10,242 nt of DNA from an uncultured Prevotella sp. (GTDB lineage: Bacteria; Bacteroidota; Bacteroidia; Bacteroidales; Bacteroidaceae), in assembly GCA_937906495.1 (NCBI GenBank), contig CALCVT010000139.1:1-10242 (forward strand), written 5' to 3'. How positions within the stretch are numbered: the stretch's first letter is position 1; each line of letters begins with the position of its first letter. This document shows positions 1 to 5,925 of this stretch, piece after piece. Made by a program: the position numbers and the translations under genes. A model generated the notes under the pieces. That model saw only the letters and a program-made list of their open reading frames with translations. It searched no databases and was not told where the DNA came from.

Positions 1-49
1 ATGCCGTTAATTGCGGGATTCGGCATGTTAATTCACACTAAATCCCGCA
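1..49. repeat. Overlapping inverted and direct repeats at left edge
   Basis: Two inverted repeats overlap here. TGCGGGATT (12-20) is perfectly complementary to AATCCCGCA (41-49), and ATGCCG (1-6) to CGGCAT (21-26). Position 12-20 lies in the loop of the 1-26 hairpin, and the right arm 21-26 lies in the loop of the 12-49 hairpin, so the two are alternatives. GTTAATT also occurs directly repeated at 7-13 and 27-33. The block lies 3' of the nucleotidyltransferase gene (minus strand), but no T-run follows either arm on either strand, so it is not a classical intrinsic terminator. Its role is unknown. Confidence 0.5.
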
Positions 50-125
50 GAACCCCGAAAATTATCTCAACAGTGCTGTGGTTATACGGACGGAGCACAT
101 ATTAAACTACCTATTGTAAACAATA

Positions 126-860
126 CTAATAATCCTGCTGTGCTACCCAGGCCTCAGCCGCTTGCAAGCTATCTTGCTTGCCAACATCCAGCAAACGAAG
201 ATTGGGTTGTACAATACCACGGATTTCGACGTGTGCACATACTGAGAGATAAAAGTCCATAATTGAGAACTTTTCGGGCCAGTTTTCCATCATAGGAAAA
301 AGCGAAGGCGAAAAACCATGTATTCCCGAAAAAGCATAGCGTTGCATGCGCTCAATCTGCAAATCAGGATAAGGACTGCGCACTTCGCCTGTAGCTAAAT
401 TTGTCCAACCACACAAGCGCATTTTCTTGTCAAAAAGTAAGTAACGCTGCGTCGTACGTTCGCTGACAAGCAATGTAGCTGCATTAGCACAACAAGCAGC
501 ATAGAACTCTTGCAGACAAGCATTTGAAAGAATATCGACATTATGTATGAGAATAGGACTATTGGTTGGGGTAAAAAGTGCTGCTGCACGTCGTAAGCCT
601 CCTCCTGTATCGAGTAAACATTCGCGCTCATCCGAAATACATACCGGCACACCCCAATCTTCAGTCTCGATATAGCTGATTACTTGCTCTGCAAAATGAT
701 GTACGTTAACTACAATCTCAGTAGCTCCGGCAGCAACAAGACGCCTGATGGTACGTGCTATAAGAGGTTGCCCGCCCACTGGTACCATTGCCTTAGGCAT
801 AGTATCTGTTAAGGGTTTGAGACGCGTTCCCAACCCCGCAGCAAAAATCATTGCTTTCAT
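126..860 (-). CDS. Sugar-1-phosphate nucleotidyltransferase, possibly MurU-like
   Basis: This cytoplasmic enzyme of the NTP_transferase family transfers a nucleoside monophosphate from an NTP to a sugar-1-phosphate. The N-terminus holds the family signature: G9-L-G-T-R13 followed by P22-K23, which bind the nucleotide. A substrate-side LLDTGGG motif lies at about 82-88, and NVD109 supplies the likely metal-binding aspartate. The 244-residue length fits small single-domain members such as MurU (MurNAc-1-P uridylyltransferase) and HddC-like enzymes, which lack the C-terminal left-handed helix of GlmU. I chose ATG at 860 because Met-Lys-Ala starts the first Rossmann strand; a TTG two codons upstream (866) would give 246 aa. 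MurU works in peptidoglycan recycling with the kinase AmgK, but any kinase partner would lie outside the window to the left. The family call is secure; the substrate is inferred. A hairpin (881-918) sits 20 nt before the start codon. Confidence 0.88.
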   Translation of the reverse strand: MKAMIFAAGLGTRLKPLTDTMPKAMVPVGGQPLIARTIRRLVAAGATEIVVNVHHFAEQVISYIETEDWGVPVCISDERECLLDTGGGLRRAAALFTPTNSPILIHNVDILSNACLQEFYAACCANAATLLVSERTTQRYLLFDKKMRLCGWTNLATGEVRSPYPDLQIERMQRYAFSGIHGFSPSLFPMMENWPEKFSIMDFYLSVCAHVEIRGIVQPNLRLLDVGKQDSLQAAEAWVAQQDY

Positions 861-870
861 AATCAATTAC

Positions 871-918
871 AATTTGAAAACAGAGGATACCCTCCAAAAA
901 AACGGAGAATATCCTCTG
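871..918 (-). terminator. Terminator or attenuator hairpin between DUF4270 gene and nucleotidyltransferase
   Basis: CAGAGGATA (881-889) pairs perfectly with TATCCTCTG (910-918). Inside it, CTCC (892-895) pairs with GGAG (904-907) across a 2x2 internal loop, leaving an 8-nt loop that is T-rich in the minus-strand transcript. Read on the minus strand, the stem is followed by TTTTCAAATT (880-871). It begins 12 nt after the DUF4270 stop and ends 20 nt before the nucleotidyltransferase ATG. It can therefore act as a terminator for the upstream genes or as an attenuator limiting the downstream gene. The U-tract is short, so termination may be partial. Confidence 0.72.
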
Positions 919-930
919 CTTTGATACGTT

Positions 931-2421
931 TTATCGATTTACGCGACTATAAATAACTTCCATCTTCAATACATTGTTTTTACCTCCTTCCAAACGAGCT
1001 GAAGTGAGACCAAGATTATGCCGCACGCTACGCAACTTCTTGATAGTCTGTCCGTAATAGTCGGTAGTCGTAGTATAAGCCACGCTTACCGGAACAATCA
1101 TTACCTTGTTCCAGTCTGGGTGCTTAGCCTCCCAAGCAGCATACTTAGCATTACGCGCTGCTTCATCATCTGTATATTCAATTCCTGCACCCAAATCACG
1201 CTCGATACGCAGATTGGTAACAAGTTGTGACAGGTTATTAAACTGATATACATTAGCCGACGGACTATACTCTGTACTCAAGTAAGAATCAGAATTATTG
1301 GGAAGACTATGCTTCTCAAAAAACTCATTCATCTTAGACTTACGAATCAACAAGAGGTAAGTCGGTGCTGCAAGAGCATATTCCGAATTAACATGATTAT
1401 TGAACTTACGGATATATATCTTCGCCTGATTGATACTATCGTTATAGTGTTTGCCTGCTACTATCTGCGAAACAGGGAGCACCATCTCAGTAAAGAGTCC
1501 AGTCGGTGTTTTGACATAAGTACATCCATTCTGCTCCAACTTATCAGGTGTCAAACTTCCTGGGTATTCATTGTCAATTCGATTACACTGAATAACCTCC
1601 TCAGTTGCACCGAAACGCTGCATACCATCCACAATGGTATCCTTACCAGCGGCAGTCTTAGTATGATAACGGAAATAAACGTTCATACCAATCAACTTGC
1701 TCGTAATCATGGAGCCAATTCCTCCCGAACTTTGAAAATAAAAGCCCGGACATACATTACGGATAAATTGATATGCGTTCTTAAAGTGCTCTGGGTTATC
1801 GTAATAATGACGAAGCAACTCTGTACCATACTTTGCCGGCATCTTAACTGCTATCTGACGATAATAAGATGTTCCCGAATTCTCAACCTCTGTACGACTC
1901 ATATCCTTAACTGCATACGAGATTGTCTTTTTGTACTCTGTATTGGGGTTGACAAATTTCTTGGGATCAATATTCGTATAGTAAACGTTTGATTCTTCAA
2001 GCACATTTGCCTTGTCTAGTTCCTGCACCGTTAGTTTCATGGTTGTGAGTGTATCACCATAATACTCATCAAAGTATAGGCGAATATCACAAGAATCAGC
2101 AAACACCTTTCCAGCCTCATCCTTTACCATGATGTTCATATTCGGCAATCTAAAGTCTTGAGGTACATGGAATTGTGCCAAGAAGTCACAGGTCGTCTTG
2201 ACTCGCATCTCCGGATCGACTATGCTACCCAAGTAACAAATACTTGTATTGGCAAGAACCGAATCTACTTGAACTGTAGCAGTCTGTACATCAAAGACTT
2301 CGGTATGCGCCGTGATATTATCATCGTTGGGCATCACATCAATACCTACGCCCAGCGTATCATCATCGCAGGACACCAAAGCCAGGGCACCCAGCAGCAG
2401 CGACAAAGAGAATTTATTCAT
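931..2421 (-). CDS. DUF4270-family lipoprotein
   Basis: This is a predicted exported lipoprotein of 496 aa with no known enzymatic role. Residues 1-17 form a short lipoprotein signal peptide (Met-Asn-Lys, then a Leu/Ala-rich core) ending in the lipobox Leu-Val-Ser-Cys18. The mature protein would start Cys-Asp-Asp-Asp; acidic residues just after the lipidated cysteine resemble the Bacteroidetes surface-export signal, so display on the outer face of the outer membrane is plausible but not proven. The following TLGVGIDVMP segment and the overall length match the DUF4270 family of Bacteroidetes as I remember it. The remainder is rich in Tyr, Asn and Thr with no transmembrane segment, as expected for a beta-rich extracytoplasmic protein. 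It lies 106 bp downstream of the GT5-like gene on the same strand, with no clear promoter between them, suggesting co-transcription. The ATG at 2421 opens directly onto the signal peptide. Confidence 0.85.
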   Translation of the reverse strand: MNKFSLSLLLGALALVSCDDDTLGVGIDVMPNDDNITAHTEVFDVQTATVQVDSVLANTSICYLGSIVDPEMRVKTTCDFLAQFHVPQDFRLPNMNIMVKDEAGKVFADSCDIRLYFDEYYGDTLTTMKLTVQELDKANVLEESNVYYTNIDPKKFVNPNTEYKKTISYAVKDMSRTEVENSGTSYYRQIAVKMPAKYGTELLRHYYDNPEHFKNAYQFIRNVCPGFYFQSSGGIGSMITSKLIGMNVYFRYHTKTAAGKDTIVDGMQRFGATEEVIQCNRIDNEYPGSLTPDKLEQNGCTYVKTPTGLFTEMVLPVSQIVAGKHYNDSINQAKIYIRKFNNHVNSEYALAAPTYLLLIRKSKMNEFFEKHSLPNNSDSYLSTEYSPSANVYQFNNLSQLVTNLRIERDLGAGIEYTDDEAARNAKYAAWEAKHPDWNKVMIVPVSVAYTTTTDYYGQTIKKLRSVRHNLGLTSARLEGGKNNVLKMEVIYSRVNR

Positions 2422-2527
2422 AGGAGAGATTGAGATTTGGTTTGTTTAGTAAGCCTGTAGCAACCATTAATCACATGAAACCGGTTATACATATGCCAAT
2501 AAGGCCACCTGCCTTTTAAAGCCAGGC

Positions 2528-3340
2528 TTAGTCTACAAGTTGGTCAAAAAAGGTATTATAAGCAGTGGCCTTCCCCTCTTCGGCAGGCGCATGGAGTACA
2601 GGTACATTTCGTCCAGCAGCATAATCAAGCAATCCTGGCTGACAGCCGGCTTCTCCTTCGATAACACCATCGCTAAAGGCTATAGCCAAATGTCCAAGAC
2701 TTTCAGGATGCGTTAAGTCTACACCTGCTTGCGCAAGAGCCTCAGAATTGGCATCACGGAAATGCAAGCATTCAGCCATACGTTCTGCAAGAGCAGGATT
2801 AGGCATCTCGCCATATAAAGAAGTTACAACCTTTGCCTCCGCAAAAGGAGGCTCATCGCGATAAGCCGTTTTGATATAGAAAGGAGCAACTGCCGCAATC
2901 CATCCTTGACAATAAATAATATCGGGGCACCAACGCAACTTCTTGACTGTTTCGAGCACACCACGTGCATAGAATATAGCACGCTCTACGTTATCGGTAT
3001 ACTCCACACCCTTCTCATCAGTCAGCATAGCACGCTTGTGGAAATAATCATCGTTATCAATAAAATAAACCTGCATGCGCGCTGCCTGAATAGAAGCCAC
3101 CTTGATAATCAGCGGATGGTCGGTATCATCGATAATGATATTCATTCCCGAAAGGCGGATAACCTCATGCAATTGATTACGGCGTTCGTTAATAATTCCC
3201 CAACGGGGCATAAACGTTCGGATTTCACACCCTTGCTCCTGCAAGGCCTGAGGCATTTGACGTCCATCTTGAGCCACGAGGCTTGAAGGGACGTACGGAC
3301 ACATTTCTTGGGTAATGAATAAAATTTTCTTTGACTTCAT
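2528..3340 (-). CDS. Stand-alone N-terminal domain of GT5 glycogen/starch synthase-like protein
   Basis: This 270-aa protein matches only the first half (GT-B N-terminal, 'Glyco_transf_5' region) of glycogen synthase, which is normally about 450-500 aa. The first beta strand KKILFIT (4-10) and the following PYVPSS segment (15-20) align with the GT5 start. The segment YCQGWIAAVAP (143-153) corresponds to the D-W-H/A-region of true synthases, and KVVTSLYGE (170-178) to the strand after it. The lysine/glycine ADP-glucose loop (K-x-G-G-L) is replaced by a sequence around AQDGRQMP (23-30). The C-terminal nucleotide-sugar domain with its E-x7-E motif is absent. The stop codon is not followed by remnants of a second domain, so this is a naturally short protein, not a recent break. 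Short homologues of this type occur in Bacteroides and are often labelled glgA. Glycogen synthase activity is doubtful and the real function is unknown. Confidence 0.85.
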   Translation of the reverse strand: MKSKKILFITQEMCPYVPSSLVAQDGRQMPQALQEQGCEIRTFMPRWGIINERRNQLHEVIRLSGMNIIIDDTDHPLIIKVASIQAARMQVYFIDNDDYFHKRAMLTDEKGVEYTDNVERAIFYARGVLETVKKLRWCPDIIYCQGWIAAVAPFYIKTAYRDEPPFAEAKVVTSLYGEMPNPALAERMAECLHFRDANSEALAQAGVDLTHPESLGHLAIAFSDGVIEGEAGCQPGLLDYAAGRNVPVLHAPAEEGKATAYNTFFDQLVD

Positions 3341-3515
3341 TATTACTACTTATTTTAGGGCAAAAATTAGAGCCAGGCTTCATACAGCTAAACGAACACG
3401 ATGTACATATCTGTCACTGCAACAAAGCCTTGCCTAATACTTGACATTTTCCGAAGTAGGGCAAAATACCTGTTTACATAGTTACTTTAACCAACTCGGA
3501 TTCTGCTTCACGTTG

Positions 3516-3523
3516 CAAAGTTA
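3516..3523 (-). promoter_or_regulatory. Candidate -7 box for GT5-like / DUF4270 / nucleotidyltransferase unit
   Basis: Read on the minus strand this is TAACTTTG, a perfect match to the Bacteroidetes -7 consensus TAnnTTTG, in the typical setting of an A-rich upstream flank. No TTTG is present at the expected -33 position (about 3544-3547), so the match is to half of the promoter. It would give a 5' untranslated region of roughly 170 nt before the ATG at 3340. Confidence 0.5.
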
Positions 3524-3900
3524 CGAAAAAAAATGAGATTAGAACGCTTTACACCTTGCTTAATGCTGTAAAACACGGCAAACAAGACGTAGCTAAATGC
3601 CTGCTGCCCCCACAAACTCCCACCTGATCACCCATCAGATTCACCCACCAAAATCACTTGTAGCGTCTACACATTATAAACTATACAACTTCTTACAACA
3701 CACAATTAAAATACCGCTCTTTCAATACAACCTACAACCTGAAATTAGTAAAATCTAACTATTCATTACGCCATACACATTTAAAGTGCATAAAGATTCA
3801 ATACACCTATAGGTAAATTGAGCTACCGGACCAAATTCTCAATATAATTATCAGAACACCCAATCATACTGATGTTTCTGGATAGAATACGCGAGCTTCT

Positions 3901-3931
3901 TTTGCTGTTTTATCAAAAAACACTAAATTTG
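3901..3931 (+). promoter_or_regulatory. panC promoter, Bacteroidetes -33/-7 type
   Basis: TTTG (3901-3904) and TAAATTTG (3924-3931) are separated by 19 nt, an exact match to the -33 TTTG / -7 TAnnTTTG arrangement used by the primary sigma factor of Bacteroidetes. Transcription should start near 3934, giving a leader of about 72 nt. This places the start after 3872 and supports ATG 4007 as the panC start. Confidence 0.75.
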
Positions 3932-4006
3932 CACCGTGTTTGGAAACCAACAGGAACAATACTTCCGCATGACGGATCCAACAAACTACTAAATCACAAC
4001 GTAAAG

Positions 4007-4858
4007 ATGATTGTCATCCACACACAAAAAGACCTTGAAGTTGCCCTCAATGGAGTGCGCACCGAAGGCAAAACAATTGGATTGGTACCGACGATGGGTG
4101 CCCTACACGCTGGCCATGCCTCGCTTGTAAAACGCGCTATAGCCGAAAACGACACTACAGTTGTCAGCATTTTTGTCAACCCAACTCAATTCAACGATAA
4201 AAACGACTTAAAGAACTATCCTCGCACCCTTGAGGCAGACTGCAAACTACTCGAGAGTTTGGGTGTTGACTTTGTTTTTGCTCCATGCGTAGAGGAAATC
4301 TACCCCGAGCCCGATACGCGCAGTTTTTCATACCCACCTATTGACACTGTAATGGAAGGTGCCCGACGTCCTGGACACTTTAATGGTGTATGCCAAATAG
4401 TAAGCAAACTCTTCTATATGGTTAAACCTCTCCGTGCATACTTTGGAGAAAAAGACTTCCAGCAAATTGCTGTTATTAGGGCTATGGTGAAGGACTTACA
4501 AATACCAGTAGAATTGTGTCCCTGCCCAATTGTACGCGAAGAGACTGGATTAGCACTCAGTTCGCGAAATACCTTATTAAGCGACAAGGAACGTCAAATT
4601 GCAACCTGCATATCACAAGCTCTTAAAACAAGTGTTGATTTTGCGCAAAAGCACACTGTTACCGAAACACACAATTTGGTAACTGGTGCACTGAATGCAA
4701 CTAAGGGGCTAGAAGTTGAATACTTTGAAATTGTAGATGGCATCACACTACAACCAGTAAACAGTTGGGAAGACAGCGAATATATCGTAGGTTGCATAAC
4801 TGTATATTGCGGCGAACGTCCCGTACGATTGATTGACAACATCAAATACAAAGGATGA
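4007..4858 (+). CDS. panC: Pantothenate synthetase (pantoate--beta-alanine ligase)
   Basis: PanC makes pantothenate in the cytoplasm from pantoate, beta-alanine and ATP through a pantoyl-adenylate intermediate, the last step of vitamin B5 synthesis for coenzyme A. The 283-aa product has the full set of family motifs. P28-T-M-G-A-L-H34-A-G-H37 is the HIGH-type ATP site, R121-P-G-H-F-N-G-V lies at 121-128, F146-G-E-K-D-F-Q-Q at 146-153, and L184-S-S-R-N at 184-188 forms the KMSKS-equivalent loop. The frame is open upstream to an ATG at 3872, but that would add 45 residues unrelated to PanC and starts before the promoter at 3901-3931. ATG 4007 gives the 283-residue length of the E. coli enzyme. 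panD follows after 59 bp on the same strand, with a shared terminator after panD, so the two form a panCD operon. Confidence 0.97.
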   Translation: MIVIHTQKDLEVALNGVRTEGKTIGLVPTMGALHAGHASLVKRAIAENDTTVVSIFVNPTQFNDKNDLKNYPRTLEADCKLLESLGVDFVFAPCVEEIYPEPDTRSFSYPPIDTVMEGARRPGHFNGVCQIVSKLFYMVKPLRAYFGEKDFQQIAVIRAMVKDLQIPVELCPCPIVREETGLALSSRNTLLSDKERQIATCISQALKTSVDFAQKHTVTETHNLVTGALNATKGLEVEYFEIVDGITLQPVNSWEDSEYIVGCITVYCGERPVRLIDNIKYKG

Positions 4859-4917
4859 AACTATATTAGTTTGTCAACATCACGCATACAACACTTATAG
4901 CCAACCCAACAACATTT

Positions 4918-5265
4918 ATGTACTTAAGCATTCTTAAATCAAAAATCCATTGCGCAGTTGTAACTGAGGCCAATTTACACTATATGGGCAGCATCACCAT
5001 TGACGAAGACTTGATGGATGCCTGCGGAATGATTCCGGGCGAACATGTTCATGTGGTTAACAACAATAACGGCCAACGTATTGAAACCTACACTATTGCA
5101 GGTCCAAGAAAGTCTGGATGTATTTGCCTAAATGGAGCGGCAGCCCGACTCTTTCAAGTGGGTGATGAAATTATCATTATGGCATACGCACATATGACCC
5201 CTGAAGAAGCCCGCAGCAATAAACCACAAGTAATATTCCCTACTGGCCCCCAAAACGAAATTTAA
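4918..5265 (+). CDS. panD: Aspartate 1-decarboxylase proenzyme
   Basis: PanD decarboxylates L-aspartate to beta-alanine, the second substrate of PanC. It is made as a pro-protein that cuts itself between Gly24 and Ser25, turning the serine into the catalytic pyruvoyl group. Here the site reads H-Y-M-G24-S25-I-T, at the same residue numbers as the E. coli protein. The conserved active-site residues Lys9, Arg54 and Tyr58 are also in place, as is the N72-G-A-A-A loop. At 115 aa it is slightly shorter than the 126-aa E. coli protein, the difference being at the C-terminus. Start at 4918 gives the standard N-terminus. It is co-oriented with panC 59 bp upstream and followed by a good terminator (5353-5395), consistent with a two-gene operon. 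I see no panB or panE nearby. Confidence 0.97.
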   Translation: MYLSILKSKIHCAVVTEANLHYMGSITIDEDLMDACGMIPGEHVHVVNNNNGQRIETYTIAGPRKSGCICLNGAAARLFQVGDEIIIMAYAHMTPEEARSNKPQVIFPTGPQNEI

Positions 5266-5352
5266 TAAGGGTAGTTGCACACATATTGGGAATAATACCT
5301 ACACCAGCCAGTATTGGTTAGTCATGCACTCCAATAATCATAAACAAAATCG

Positions 5353-5395
5353 AATAGGAGGTAAACACTGATAATAGGTGTTTATCTCCTATTTT
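5353..5395 (+). terminator. Intrinsic terminator of panCD
   Basis: AATAGGAG (5353-5360) pairs with CTCCTATT (5386-5393), and TAAACAC (5362-5368) with GTGTTTA (5378-5384). With two G-U pairs this makes a stem of about 17 bp around a 7-nt loop. The stem ends in a T-run (5392-5395) on the plus strand. It lies 88 bp after the panD stop. Confidence 0.82.
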
Positions 5396-5467
5396 CGTGT
5401 CCACCAATCTCTCACACCATCATACGTGCCAGCCTATTTGGGATGCCATTCGAGATATCCCCCATAT

Positions 5468-5482
5468 AAAATGTAACATTTT
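5468..5482. repeat. Perfect 15-nt palindrome
   Basis: AAAATGT and ACATTTT flank a single A at the centre, giving 7+7 perfect symmetry. The size and symmetry suit a dimeric regulator's operator, but no promoter match is adjacent and the A+T content makes chance symmetry plausible. Confidence 0.35.
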
Positions 5483-5724
5483 CTTCCATAGGTAGTTTTT
5501 TTAATAACTATAAAAGCAACGGCTCGCATGACATCCTATCGTTACACTCCCCTTGTTACGAATTAGACTTTTATAGGTTAGATTGAGTCTTTCGGGATTA
5601 AGAATATATATTAATAAATATCCTTGTCGAAGGGTACTACCACACTTTTGGCTATACAAGTCCTGCTATTAAAGTTTACTTAGAAGTTTCATTCGTTAGA
5701 TAAAGCTCATACTGAGCGTACACA

Positions 5725-5756
5725 AAGAGGTTGTGTCAAAATTGACACAACCTCTT
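5725..5756. repeat. Perfect 15-bp inverted repeat, likely hairpin or terminator
   Basis: AAGAGGTTGTGTCAA (5725-5739) and TTGACACAACCTCTT (5742-5756) are exact reverse complements separated by only two bases. Transcribed from either strand it would form a very stable hairpin. The plus-strand 3' flank is A-rich, and the minus-strand flank has only a short T-run, so it is not a textbook one-sided terminator. It could be a bidirectional terminator or one copy of a dispersed palindromic repeat. Confidence 0.7.
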
Positions 5757-5837
5757 AAAATTTAATCTAGCATTATGCCCACGCCCCCAATCTAAAATAT
5801 TCATACCTAGTATTCAAGATGAAAAACAGTTTTTAGC

Positions 5838-5845
5838 TATCTTTG
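5838..5845 (+). promoter_or_regulatory. Candidate -7 box of the YihY-family gene
   Basis: TATCTTTG matches TAnnTTTG exactly and lies 80 bp before the ATG at 5926, preceded by an A+T-rich stretch. No TTTG is present at the expected -33 position near 5814-5817, so only half the promoter is supported. Predicted leader about 78 nt. Confidence 0.5.
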
Positions 5846-5925
5846 CACACATACTACTCAACAAGAAGTTATTACCTATAAGACAGATACTCCTAATACG
5901 GTATCTTTAAATTCAATCCCCAACT

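Larger units (their letters stand above)
3341..4006. other. Divergent intergenic region between GT5-like gene and panC
   Basis: No convincing gene is visible in these 666 bp. It holds a candidate -7 box for the minus-strand unit (3516-3523) and the panC promoter (3901-3931). Minor symmetric elements are a 10-bp palindrome ACCTATAGGT (3805-3814) and a CTGAT/ATCAG inverted repeat in the C-rich stretch near 3620-3640. The open frame that runs into panC from 3872 begins upstream of the panC promoter and is not expected to be translated in full. Confidence 0.6.
5266..5925. other. Intergenic region between panD and YihY-family gene
   Basis: No gene longer than a dozen or so codons is convincing in these 660 bp. 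It contains the panCD terminator (5353-5395), a 15-nt palindrome (5468-5482), a small 5-bp hairpin (5705-5717), a long perfect inverted repeat (5725-5756) and a -7 box for the next gene (5838-5845). The stretch 5396-5724 between the two large hairpins has no assigned function; a small RNA is possible but nothing specific supports one. Confidence 0.6.

Noticed and set aside
1..105. 34-codon plus-strand open frame starting with ATG at base 1
   Set aside because: It is too short and unlike any known protein, and the region is dominated by inverted repeats. It could be the end of a gene entering from the left, but nothing supports that.
1309..1992. 227-codon plus-strand open frame
   Set aside because: It is antisense to the DUF4270 gene, with a composition typical of a shadow frame (runs of Ile, Leu, Cys, Thr) and no recognisable domain.
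2490..2527. GCC/GGC-rich symmetry after the GT5-like stop codon
   Set aside because: The best pairing has only four or five base pairs with mismatches and no T-run, so it is not credible as a terminator.
3541..3870. Possible tRNA or small RNA gene upstream of panC
   Set aside because: No T-loop, acceptor pairing or extended hairpin is visible in this A+T-rich stretch.
4859..4917. Possible separate promoter for panD
   Set aside because: TTAGTTTG near 4866-4873 differs from TAnnTTTG by one base and has no partner -33 element. The short gap favours a panCD operon.
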